Below are positions 11,114 to 22,300 of a stretch of DNA of 64,000 bases, piece by piece. Positions within the stretch are counted from its first letter, which is position 1. Every line of letters begins with the position of its first letter. The notes beneath the pieces were generated by a model that made no database searches, was not told the DNA's origin, and saw only the letters and a list, made by a program, of their open reading frames with translations. The translations under genes were made by a program, and so were the position numbers. The stretch is from Amoebophrya sp. A120 (taxonomy: Eukaryota; Sar; Dinophyceae; Syndiniales; Amoebophryaceae): NCBI GenBank assembly GCA_905178155.1, contig CAJINV010000005.1, positions 4,632,918 through 4,696,917 of the forward strand. Direction: 5' to 3'.

Positions 11114-12140
11114 CTTGGGAATGTTTTTGAAGAGAAGAACCTACTTGTTACTCGATGTCACTGCTGTCAGTACTTCTATTTGCTCTGCGAAAAACGTACT
11201 GTCTGAAAGTGAATGCAAAATCAAAAAAATGGTAAAGATGCAAAAAATTGATTCGATTGGACAAGGCTGGTACTGCGTATCTATGCTTTTAAAGCAAAAA
11301 GGGTTGCACAATTACTTGATGGCGGAAAGAATAGCAGCTACTTAATAACGTGATGTACGAAGTTCACGAGTATCGTGTTCAGCAGAGTATATGGCAGTGC
11401 AAGGACCTGAAGCTTCTTGAGAAAACATCATTTTTTCTGGTCGGCATGGTCAAAGACAACGCCAGGCTGCAATGGCATTTCGTGCAACCCATAAATTTTG
11501 ATTTTTGAGGAGCACAGGAGGATCACATGGGATCAGATTTTCGATCGTAGCTTTTTCCATTTTTGATCTCCATTTTAAGCTTGCAAAGGGTATTTTTCTT
11601 CACCGAATTTCAAGCATTTAGATGAGCTGCGGATCATCGGATATGTTCCACAAGTTGGCCCAATGCGAACTCATATGTAATACATGATGAGGACGTCACG
11701 GGGCCACAACAATTCTTTTCTACCACGGAAAAATTCTGGCCGCGGCGGGTCGTGAGCAACTATATTGCGTTAGTCTTCCTTCGGCTTTATTTCATTTTCT
11801 GATTTGGTCTCCTCCGTGTACATGCTGGAAACTGACGTAAAATAGTGCGATTTTGATTTTCGTTGTATTTTTTGTCGAGGATAAAGTCTGTCAAAGTGGA
11901 CTTTGCTGATGTTTCCTCCTTTGCTTTTACCACGACGGCCAAAAGAAATTACTTCTCGTTCTCACCTCATGATCATGATATAAGAATTTTTTAGGGTCGC
12001 ACAGATTTTTTATTTTTGAAAAGTGGCAGCGTTATCCCCCTTCCTTCCAGCCAGTGCAAAGAACTTCACTCACAGCGAAATTATTTTTGTATATTGCATT
12101 TGAAGATTTTCTTTTTTTGTATCAATAAGTACGCACTAAA
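11114..12140. other. P1 upstream region, conserved with P2
   Basis: No gene supported. About 1 kb upstream of P1 aligns along its length with 16349-17366 upstream of P2 (shared TTGATTCGATTGGACAAGGC, GATGAGCTGCGGATCATCGG). Reading frames are not conserved between the two, so I take it as promoter and 5' flank duplicated with the gene. Confidence 0.55.
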
Positions 12141-12551
12141 GTAGAAGCCTGGAGATGATGGGATTTTTTCCTTCTCCTCAATCTATCACCCAAGCTGCGA
12201 TTGCGCAAAAGCGAATCTCACTTCTGTAGTATTTCGTGCTGATATCGTCAAATCAAGTTCGAGCTCTAAGAAGCGCGTGCGCAACGCTTCTTGCGTTTTC
12301 ATCATCCGAAGAAGATGTGAAAAGGAACGACCAAATTGTCCTCGTGGTCCTCGTCGTAGTGCAATTCGATTCGTAAAAATCAAACAGAGTACTAAACTAC
12401 AACTCTTCTCGTTCTCGGTACACCTGATTTTGTTTTTATCACTAGATTTACATTTAGATGAAATAAAACCTCGTCGCGGCGTACAACTGCGCCCATTGAG
12501 GACGCAGCTGTCCCGCGGTAAAAATTACTCCTTCCCCTGTCCTAGTATTCA

Positions 12552-13385
12552 TTAGTCGACAAACTTGATACTGTTGTCGACCAATAAATCACCAGCACTC
12601 ATGCGCATTCCCCGCTTGATCTGCGTGCACAATTCCAAAGTCGCGCTGATCCGCGCTTGGTCCCCACTAGCAAAGGCCACCCGCAGAAGCTCCGCGTTGT
12701 TTTTTTCTACTTCTAGCACCCTTTCCGTTCGGATGCGCCTCAGCTCTTCGTTGAAACAATGCAGCCGGCGTTCGAACAATTGCATGGCCTGTTCCCACAC
12801 GTTGTGCTGACAGGCATACCCCCGCCGGTAAAACTCCAGCCAGGACTGCGCCATCGGCCCGTGGTACTGTTGCTGCTGCAGAAGCTCCTGCCCAGGCTGC
12901 ACCACCTGGTGCAGCAGAGGCGGCTGCTGATCTTGCTGGTGAAGATGATCTGGGTGAAGGTTGTGCGGAGCTCCCTGCGAAGTAGAAGATCCGGAGGAAG
13001 CCGAAGCTGTAGTCCTAGTTGTCTTTGTCACACGTAAATCCAGCAGTTGCTGTTGCATGCACGACACCGCTGCAACAAGGGTAGTACCAGCCTGTTCAAT
13101 ATTTGCACCTGCCGGCGAAGTAGATGTCCCGGGCGCACTGCAGTCGCTCGTGCAAAATCTACTGTAGTCTTCGTGTGCAGCACCAGGCGTATTGGCGTCG
13201 GGTTCTGCAGCTTCTACTTCAGAGGCGTCTTTATCTTGTCCTGCCTTCTCCTGTTGTTCGGCAACTACATGATCATCCCGCACTTTAATCTTTTCCGCTT
13301 GTATGATCGGATACCGAATTTGCAGAAACCCGAGCAGCCCATTTTCCTCCCGCTCCTTCTCTTCCGCTTCTAAAATCTTCTCTCT
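12552..13385 (-). pseudogene. F2 fragment, copy 2, fused to an F1-type 5' flank
   Basis: The frame matches the C-terminal ~290 residues of gene G (..EEKEREENGLLGFLQ.., MAQSWLEFYRRGY, final KFVD). At about 13380-13390 the homology switches to the F1 5' end. The F1 start there reads MMLRYLPSC and then stops. I see no ATG opening the F2 frame upstream of its homologous part. It is best seen as a fragment of gene G left by the duplication whose breakpoint joined F1 and F2 sequence. Its 3' flank (12140-12550) is shared with 18897-19308. Confidence 0.65.
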
Positions 13386-15490
13386 CTTAACAAGAGGGTA
13401 AGTACCGCAACATCATCTTCACTTTCGATATTAGAATCGTCCAAAAAAAACAGGAGTTGATGATAGATACATCACTTACAGATTGAAATGGAGGCTATCA
13501 AAAGATAAAAAGGCCCCACAAAATCATACACAACATACGGCTGCAGCTCTGTCGTTTTGTACTATGTTTTCGATGCAAGTCTATGAGAGTGAAAAAGCGA
13601 TTCAATTTGGGGCGATTCAAAAATTTCTATTTTTTTTGCTTTTTTTCAGTATTCCCAACGGTATGCTGCTGATTTTGTTGATCGTCTTTATTTGAAGCGT
13701 GACGGTTCACGTCGTCCGCAGAAAAGGTATGCAATTAAGTAGCTAGGCTGGTCCCACCTTGAACTAGATGCAAGAGGCACTGAAGATTATCGGACACCTT
13801 GCATCAAGCAGGCACTTTGTCTGGCGCATTATGATAAGAATTCAAGGAAGTGATGGGCGACCGCCGCCAACTTGTCCAGGGGCCCCTTGTATGGGACCCA
13901 GGTAACGGCTCAAAATAGGCGGACTCATCAAGAAGCTCTTTATCTAATCGCCTCCATCCACTTGCAGTCCTCATGTTATGCCTCTGTTTCTGTTGGCCAT
14001 TTGTGTTTGAATTTGCTTGGCATCATGGAGCCCGCAGCAAATGAAATGGAAGAGGGTAGCTGAGCTGGTCGCGCCTTGAACTAGACGCAGCAAAGGTCAC
14101 AAGCCCACCGAAAAGGATGCTCCAAAGGAGCGCGTTGGTCTACCTGCGTAGCAAACCAGCAGAGAGGGCAAAAGGCGCGAAAGGTAGAGCGCCACTACCT
14201 TGTCCAGGGGCGAGCCCCATGGGCACAGCCCGGCGGGGCGGAGCTGCTTGACCGTGGCAGACCTGGGCAAGGTACGTGGCCCGGCACTCGTGTGTGGCTT
14301 CTGATCAGGCGCAATAGTCGGCACGGCAGGGCGCCTGGTATTGGCCGGCCATTGCATTCCTTTGAACAAGTCACGACAAGGGGTGGGGGTGGCGCCCTCC
14401 ACTGTCGTGACATTATGTTCCCAAGGAGGCGCGACTCTTGGCCCTTTGCCAGTTTAACAACTACAGCCCCTACTAGAGCTGCGGCGCGTGTGCCTTCGAA
14501 GGTTGGCCTTTCGGGGATACGGCTGCAGCTCTGTCGTTTCGTACTATGTTTTCGATGCAAGTCTCGCTCTTGCTTGCGCTTGTGCGGATTGACTTGCTTA
14601 TCCTTTTTTAATGCTCATCAAAATATTTCAGAGCGCGGAAATCCTGAACAAACTTAGTATGCTTTCTAGTAGCAGCCATGGCTTTCAACGACGATCGAGA
14701 CTTTTAATATTCCTTGCACATGATGAAGATCAACAGTAAGTTGTCTATGCTTTTGCTCGGTGACCTTGGATCCAGTCGAAAATCTCAATCTGCTGGATCC
14801 ATGCGAAATTCTTTTTCTTTCGTCATCGCCGGACTTGTTTGAAGATGAACCTTTTGGCGACGTTTACTATGTGCAAGTGTGAGCATTTTAATTTTTGCTC
14901 CGGGTGTAAGTAGATCATCCTCAGAGAAGATCTTTCTTTTCTGCGCAGAGACACACGACCCGACAGAAGAACAACAAAGCCCGTAGGTACTTATCCGGAA
15001 GAATTCCGCAGGCCTCAGATGCGTTGCATCTAAAAGAGATCTGCGCGAAGTGGTGTTTGGACAACTTCTTACTTTCTAATTCTACTCCTTTCTGATGAAT
15101 GATCTAGCGCATGTATAAACCCCAAAAACTTTGCACGTGTTTCTTTTTTTTCTTTAATTGGAAAAATCTTTAACTGTAGTTACATGGAAAAATCTGCCTC
15201 GTCGCCCTCGCATCTCAACTAGATAGACGGCGACAGTCGTGAGTATTTGTGTAGTCAAATGGCTTTTCTATTCGACTCCGTGTTGCAGTTCCTTCTCGTG
15301 TGGTGTGCTGCGTCAAAATCTCATCGATACGCGGTGCAGCATACGATAGCATTAGCATCGTCTGCAGTGCGAAAAAAATTTGTACGTGCTGGGCACGTTT
15401 GTCATACAGTATATGGACCAGTCATCTACTTACCTCCACAACACACTCAATAAGCCTCAACTAGATCACCCAGACCCCAACATCACCCTG
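13386..15490. other. intergenic between the F2 fragment and P2
   Basis: 13386-13535 is the F1-type 5' flank also found at 9060-9210. A 0.93-kb insert (13583-14516) follows. 14530-15490 is the duplicated 3' flank of P, shared with 9230-10186. No gene supported. Confidence 0.5.
13583..14516. mobile_element. insert flanked by 48-bp direct repeats
   Basis: A 48-bp sequence (13535-13582: ATACGGCTGCAG..GCAAGTCT) recurs with one mismatch at 14517-14564. The paralogous flank at about 9211-9258 has it once, so this is an insertion with a long target duplication. The insert has a diverged internal duplication (TAGCT..GGTC..CCTTGAACTAGA at about 13738 and 14056). I recognise no protein in it. Confidence 0.55.
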
Positions 15491-16348
15491 TTACTGTGGT
15501 CGACCGTAGCAGGAAAATGGAGATGGTAGACCTGCTGTATACATTGGCTGACAAATGTCTCTTCCCCCCCACAGCATCTCACGACCTGCTTCCTCTGGAG
15601 GTAGAACTTCGGGACCAGTGGAAAACGGGACTTCCATTCCTTCAATATTTTGACGGAGCTCGATCATCTCAAAATCTTTTTCAACTTCATGCGCTTCTTC
15701 TCGGCCAGCATTTCTTGGCCCAAGGTCATAAGCCGGCTCACTGTCACTCGTCGGAACGAGCCCGAGTCCGAAGATTGAATCGATGTAATGCTTGTTTCCG
15801 GTCGAGGCCACAAAACGATCCTCGGCCGCGCGGTCCTCTACTTCACGACTCGGCAGGCCGTTTTTACGTACCGGACGTTGCGCCGGAGAATGGCTTCTGT
15901 CTCTTCCGCCACAAAAACGAGCCCAGTCAGTTTTTCTGGCCCGCATATTAGCTCCGAGCGAGAAGGAGCGGGCTGTAATCCTGCTAGGCAAGGACTTATC
16001 TATCACGGGAGTTCCTTCCTTATGAAAACCCGTAATACTGCAAACGTCCGCCATGGCCAACTTCACTTGCGGCTCCTCAAGATCCGGCATTTCTTCTAAC
16101 TCCTTCAGCAAGTCTTCGCTTTGATCAGGAGCTTGTGCGCATCGGAGTCTTGGCGGCGCTGGGGTCTTCATCTTCTTCAGCGAGGCACCTGAGGCGAAAG
16201 ACCACGTGCTTGTTGCGGTGCTACCGGTAGTTGTGCCGTAAGAATAAAACTCGGTAGCCGCAAGGGACCAACAAACCACAGCGAGAAGCGAAGAGAGGGA
16301 CCGGCGTCCCAGAACTTCGAGCATAGAATGTGCAAAAGAAACGACCAT
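15491..16348 (-). CDS. P family secreted protein, copy 2 (285 residues)
   Basis: Paralogue of 10187-11113, also without introns, starting at ATG 16348. The leader (MVVSFAHSMLEVLGRRSLSS, then LLAVVCWSLAATEFYSYG) is nearly identical to P1 and looks like a signal peptide or anchor. The middle diverges with indels. Homology returns at HYIDSIFGLGLVP and in the acidic region before LWGGR. The C-terminus has about 15 residues beyond the P1 end. Function unknown. The conserved leader and diverged body suggest a rapidly changing secreted product. Confidence 0.72.
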   Translation of the reverse strand: MVVSFAHSMLEVLGRRSLSSLLAVVCWSLAATEFYSYGTTTGSTATSTWSFASGASLKKMKTPAPPRLRCAQAPDQSEDLLKELEEMPDLEEPQVKLAMADVCSITGFHKEGTPVIDKSLPSRITARSFSLGANMRARKTDWARFCGGRDRSHSPAQRPVRKNGLPSREVEDRAAEDRFVASTGNKHYIDSIFGLGLVPTSDSEPAYDLGPRNAGREEAHEVEKDFEMIELRQNIEGMEVPFSTGPEVLPPEEAGREMLWGGRDICQPMYTAGLPSPFSCYGRPQ

Positions 16349-17371
16349 CTTGGGAATGTTTTTGGAGAGAAGAACCTACTCGATGTTGCTGCTGGCAGAA
16401 CTTCTATTTGCTCTGCGAAAAACGTACTGTGGTCTGTAAGTGAATGCTTGCAAAATCAAAAAAATGGTAAAAATACAAAAAATTGATTCGATTGGACAAG
16501 GCTGGTACTGCGTATCTATGCTTTTAAAGCAAAAAGGGTTGCACAATTACTTGATGGCGGACAAAATAGCAGCTACTTGTTAACAACGTCGACGAAGTTC
16601 ACGAGTATCGTGTTCAGCAGAGAATATGGCAGTGCAAAAACCTGAATCTTCTTGAGAAAACATCTTTTTTTCTAGCCAACATGGTCAAAGACAACGCGGA
16701 GCTGCAAATGCAATGGCATTTCGTGCAGCCCATAAATTTTGATTTTTGAGGAGAACAGGAGGATCGCGTGGGATCAAATTTTGGATCGTAACCTTTTCGA
16801 TTTTTGATCTACATTTTCAGGTTGCAATTTTTCTTCACCGAATTTCAACAATTGAGATGAGCTGCGGATCATCGGATATGTCCTACATACAAGTTGTTCC
16901 AATGCGAACTCTTTATCGAATACATGATGAGGACGTCAGCACGGGCCCACAACAATTTGATTTTTTTTCTACCACGTAAAAATTATGGCCGCAGGTCGCG
17001 AGCAACTATATCACGTAAGTCTTCAGTCTTATCTCATTTTCTGACTTGTTCTCCTCCATGTTGTTGTACCTGCCGTCAACTGACGTGAAAAAGTGCGAAT
17101 TTCATTTTCGTTGTTTTTTTTGTCGAGGATGTAGTGGACTTTGTTGAAGATGCTTCCTCCTTTGCTTTTAGCACGACGGCCACAAGAAAATTACTTCTCA
17201 CCTCATGATGATACAAGAATTTTTTAGAGTCGTACGGATTTTCTATTTTTCAAGAGTGGCAGCGTTAATATCCACCTTCCAGCCAGTGCAAAGAACTTCA
17301 CTCACAGCGAAATTATTTTTGTACGTTGCATTTTGATTTTCTTTTTGTATCAATAAGTACGCACTAATGTA
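16349..17371. other. P2 upstream region
   Basis: Diverged duplicate of 11114-12140 (the P1 upstream region). No conserved frame. It ends at the target duplication of the 1.52-kb TIR element. Confidence 0.5.
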
Positions 17372-18891
17372 TATAACGCGATCAACTGTTAAATCAAAAA
17401 ATATTTTCAAATTTTTCTTTAAGTATCGGAAAGCGCGCGCGCAGAAGCCCACCAGAATCGGCGAGCAAAGAATCCGCACACAGCGCGCAGATCTTGAGCA
17501 TTCAAACTGACTTATGCTAGAGTCGGGCGCCGAGTCGAGCCCTCGACCGGTCGCACAGTTGTGCTGCACGGGCCCGGGTAAAAAGGCCGCCGCACGGAGT
17601 CGCGTAGCCTTTGGGGCAATTTGCGCGGCTCCGGAAGCATGACGGTGAAGCGGGCGCGGAAAGCTATCATATCGGAGACTAGCTAGACGCCCGTCTTGTC
17701 TTGTCCACCAATTTGCCACGGCCTCTGAAGCTCGCCTGTCGCGGAAGACATGTTGGTTTTCTTAGTGAACCTCATGGCGCGCGGCCATTGTTGCAATGAA
17801 GGAACAGGCGCTGGCCAGCGGGATGGCGTTTTTGGGCGAAGCTTGTGTGCCCTTCGCTCAGATTTCGCGACTGTTATTTTCGGGCGGCAGGCTGCGTGGC
17901 GTTTCCACCATGCGCAGCTTGGGCCCTACAAGTCCGCCACAGTGTTGGCAGAAACCCGTGCGCCCGCCTTCAGGTCGGGGCTCCGGGGTTGGCCGTTCGC
18001 TTTGCTCCAGGAGTGGGGGGCGCTGACCTTGTCCTGCGGAAAGGTGAGAGCCGAAGTCTGGCCTTTCGAGGCGTTCCCGGAGGTCCCCAAGGGAGGTCCT
18101 CAAGGGACCTCTACGAGGAGGTCTCATACCATCGGGCGAAGATTTTCCGAACCATTCCACTTTTGGTCGGATTTAGGAGGTCCCTCGGGGAGGTCCCCCG
18201 GGGAGGTCCCGAAGCAGCACAAATCCAAAGCAATGCAGGTCGAATTGCCTCAGGGCAACAGGCATGCCGGGGCTGGCCTTGTGGATCCCCATCCTGGCTC
18301 CTCCGCCGCCAGTGGGGCAGCAAGGCTTTTGCGCCATGTTTCGACGCACTCCTCTATCCGCGGCGCGGGTGACGGCAGTCTTATGGTCGGCTTCGCGTCT
18401 GGTAATTTGGCAATGCCTCTGACGGCTTGTCTTCCCATCCCGCTGCGATCCAGGCTCTGCCCCCGTGCCAGGGCAGGAGCTCAAATGATCCGGGTCTAAT
18501 AGGAAGGGAGCAGAGCCATGCCTTCGAGCGGGGTCTGGGCTTCTAAGGCCACACGGCTGCGGCGGCGCCACTCGCCTCGTGTCAGACAGCATCCAGCTGG
18601 GGTCGTGGCATGCCTTGCTGGAGGGCTTTTGCGGAGCTCTTGCGCTGTTGCCCCCCGAAGCCACTTCCCGACAGGCGATTTTTTTGGCCCTTGCGCTGCG
18701 ATGGCCGGCGCGTACTCGCAATGAGCACGCAAGCGGCAACTAGAAACCGAGACGGCAGGGGCGACAGAAAAAGAGCACGACTCTTTTCAGGCAAAACATT
18801 CCAAGGCCGGTCGAGGTTGCGCGGCAACACACTTCTACACTTGAAAAAAAATTTGAAAACTTTTTTTGATTCAACAGTTGAACGCGTTATA
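17372..18891. mobile_element. 1.52-kb TIR element, non-autonomous DNA transposon candidate
   Basis: Inverted repeats of about 53 bp start TATAACGCG and include CAACTGTT and TTTTCAAATTTTT. The TSD ATGTA is at 17367-17371 and 18892-18896. The paralogous flank near 12138-12150 lacks the insert. The inside is GC-rich with short GGAGGTCCC-type repeats at 18080-18210, unlike its surroundings. Long plus-strand frames inside show no transposase motif I recognise. Confidence 0.75.
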
Positions 18892-18896
18892 ATGTA

Positions 18897-19308
18897 GCCT
18901 GGAGATGATGGGATTTTTTCCTTCTCCTCAATCACCCAATTGCGCATCAAAAGTAAATCATCAAAATCTCATTTGTATAGTATTTCGTGCTGATATCCTC
19001 GTTATCGTCAAATGAACTTCGAGCTCAAAGAAGCGCGTGCGCAACGCTTCTGTTTCAGAGGACTTTTTCCGAACAAGGTGTGAAAAACAACGACCAACTT
19101 GTTCTCGTCCTCGTCGTAGTGCAATTCGATTCGTTTTCGTAATCAAACAGAGTACTAAAGTACAACTCTCTCGGTACACAAGATTTTGTTTTATTTTATC
19201 ACTAGATTTAGATGAAATAAAACCTCGTCGCGTACAACTGCGCCCATTGAGGACGCAGCTGCCCCACGGCAAAAATTACTCCTTCGCCCTCCCCTGTCCT
19301 AGTATTCA
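18897..19308. other. 3' flank of gene G
   Basis: Shared with 12140-12551, and in its last part with 3680-3813. No gene supported. Confidence 0.5.
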
Positions 19309-22300
19309 TTAGTCGACAAATTTCATACTTGTTTTGTCGACCAAATCACCAGCACTCATCCGCATTCCCCGCTTGATCTGCGTGCATAGTTCCAAAGTCG
19401 CACTGATCCGCGCGTGGTCCCCGCTGGCAAAGGCCACGCGCAAAAGCTCCGCGTTGTTTTTTTCTACTTCCAGCACCCTTTCCGTCCGAATGCGCTTCAG
19501 CTCTTCGTTGAAACAATGCAGCCGCCGTTCAAATAACTTCATGGCCTGTTCCCACACGTTTTGCTGACAGGTATACCCCCGCCGGTAAAACTCCAGCCAG
19601 GACTGCGCCATGGGCCCGTGGTATTGTTGCTGCTGCAGAAGCTCCTGCACTGGCTGCACCACCTGGTGCAGCAGAGGCGGCTGCTGATGTTGCTGGTGAA
19701 GATGATCTGGGTGAAGGTTGCTTTGCGCTCCCTGGGAAGTAGAAGATCCGGAGATGGAAGCCGCAGCTGCAGAAGTCCTCGTTGTCACACACAAAGCAAG
19801 TAGTTGCTGTTGCATGCACGACACCGATGCAACAAGGGTAGTACCAGCCTGTTCAACATTTCTTGCACCTCCTTCCGGCGAAGTAGATGTCCCGGGCGCA
19901 ATGTAGTGGTCGCTCGTGCAAAATCTACTGTGGTCTTCGTGTGCAGCGCCTCCACCAGGCACATTGGCGTCGTGGTCTGCTTTTTCCGAGACGGCTTTAT
20001 CTTGTCCTGCCTTCTCCTGTTGTTCGGCAACTACATGATCATCCCGCACTTTAATATTTTCCGCTTGTATAATCGGATACCGAATCTGCAGAAACCCGAG
20101 CAGCCCATTCTCCTGTCGCTCCTTCTCTTCTGCTTCTAAAATCTTCTCCCTCTTCACCGCCGCACGCTCGCCCATGATATTGTATCAAATGCAAATATGT
20201 TTGGTTCTGGAAGGATGCAGATTTTTGCCACGCTGTTTTTCCATGACACGGAAGGTCTGGCAAGCAAGGTTTAGCATTACAGGTTTTTTGAGAAGCTGCG
20301 ACGAAGACGATGCCTCGGCCCGCATGACAAATCCCCTAGTTTTTCGGTGACAAAAATGGGCAGCTCTTGCTGTCTATGCATGAGAGATTTTTGTGTGCTG
20401 TGAGATGCGCGTCACAAGTTCCGTCTTTCCCGACCCAGACATTTTTGCAGTTGATATATTGACGAAAGCTTGCAAACTCGGCGAGCTGACGAAATTCTTC
20501 GCGGTGCAAGAGAATAATAAGCTTTCCAGAACTTTCGTCTCTCGTTGCATTGCCTCTTGAAATCTCTGGTCATGAGGATGCTGGCGCCCTTGTTCTTTGC
20601 AGCTGGGAAGCAGTTCCATGGCCGTCGTCGGAGGTTCTGGTCCTGTAGGAGAACACGAACAGGAAGATGTTGCTTCGGCAGAAGATAAACCAGCTGGATC
20701 ATTTATTGTACAACCGTTGGAGCGGCCCCCGGGGGCCCCCTGCTCTGCATGGCCGCTAGCTCCTGTCATGCTTTCAAGCTGCTCCACAAACCTGGTGATC
20801 CTTTTGCAGTCCTCTTCCGACGCCCCGGCATGGTGCTGTTGCAGTTTCTTGCAGAAGGATAACTGCTCAGCAGTCAGGCCTACGACGAATTGTGGACGCG
20901 GACACAAGGGCTGCAGCATCTGTTTATTTTCTCGGTGGTCGAGTTTTTCTGGATCGTCGTGCTCTCGCCGTGCCGTCGGGGAAGTGAGATCTTTGGTACT
21001 ACTACAACTACTATCCCGTGGGTAGTTCTCCTTGATAAACTCATCGATCGGGGAACTGAACCCCCCCTCGGCAGTTCGGACGCGCCGACAACTTTCTTCC
21101 TATCAAGTGTAAAAGTGTCTGGGTCTGGAAGAGTGCGCGATTTGTCATGCAGATTTTCCATGACCCATGAGGTCTGGAATGCAGGACCTAGCATGACAGA
21201 TTCAGATTCTGCGCGATCTCTCTCATGCCTATCCTGCATGAGAAACTCCCTCCCGAATTGGTCAAAACTGGACGACTTTTGGTAATCATGCAACACAGAT
21301 TTTTGCATGCTTCAGATTTCGCATGACAAGTTGCATTTTTCCAGACCCAGACATTTTTACACTTGATACTTCCACATGCCTCTCCAATTCAGCGGCGATC
21401 AACCCGTCAATTGCAGCGCAGGTGTATGAACTGCAAAGTGTCGTCCTATCGTACTCGTATAAATGCATGGCAAATTCCCTCAGCATGAGAAATAAAATTT
21501 GTAATGCGTATTTACCTTGAGAAAAAAACTTGTAGTGCATGACTGCAATACGAGTACGATACTTTTGCACAGGATAAGGCGCACCGGAGCCAGGACTCTT
21601 GCACCGGGTTTTCTGGGCAGCGGAGGGGGAGGTCGTCCTGAAGTAGAAGACCACAGGTCGTGGTTTGTTCACCTTGCAGATGAGGCTGATGGTCTTCATC
21701 TTCATCTTGCGACAGATTTTGTTGCTCATCCGCGCCAGCAGCTTTATTACCTCCAGGCGTCGTCCGAGATGTGCTCCTTGACTTCAACTCCGCAGACTTA
21801 AAGCAGTATCCAATCATACTCTTCACGTGCTCAGGCACGTCGTCTTCCGTCACCCATTGCATAAAATCATCACAGTCCACTTGTTTTTCGTCGCGTTGCA
21901 AGAAAGAACCATGATCCGCGGCCGTGACCTGGTGGTTTCTGTCCGTGTGCTCCTGTCGTGGCTCCTGTAGGACCTGCTCCGTCATCAATTTATTAGCCTC
22001 GCCTACTTTTCTTGAAGAAAGGGGCGCAGCTGTTGTGCTGTTGCTAGGCCGATCCTCCGGTTGTCGTCTAGGGGCCCCCGCGGGTTGTTGTACGCCAGGA
22101 GGGGCTATGAAATGCAAAAGTGTCTGGGTCTGGAAGCTTGTAATGCTAAAAGTGAATGATAAACGCACTGCAATACGCAGCTATGGTACATGACAAATTT
22201 TTTGGCTGCGATGTATTACGTATCATCATCATCATGTAGTGGACACCCTCTCCCAGCGCCACAGGTCAAGGATCCCCTCCCCGGGGGGTGGGCGAGGAAG

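Noticed and set aside
11115-11345. Small plus-strand frame divergent from P1
   Set aside because: The duplicated region upstream of P2 (16350-16580) does not preserve the frame.
12186-12383. Small frame in the 3' flank of the F2 copies
   Set aside because: The corresponding frame at 18961-19272 differs by indels and frame. The region is shared flank, not coding.
17750-18499. 249-residue plus-strand frame inside the 1.52-kb TIR element as a transposase
   Set aside because: GC-rich DNA gives long frames on both strands here, and I see no DDE or other catalytic pattern.
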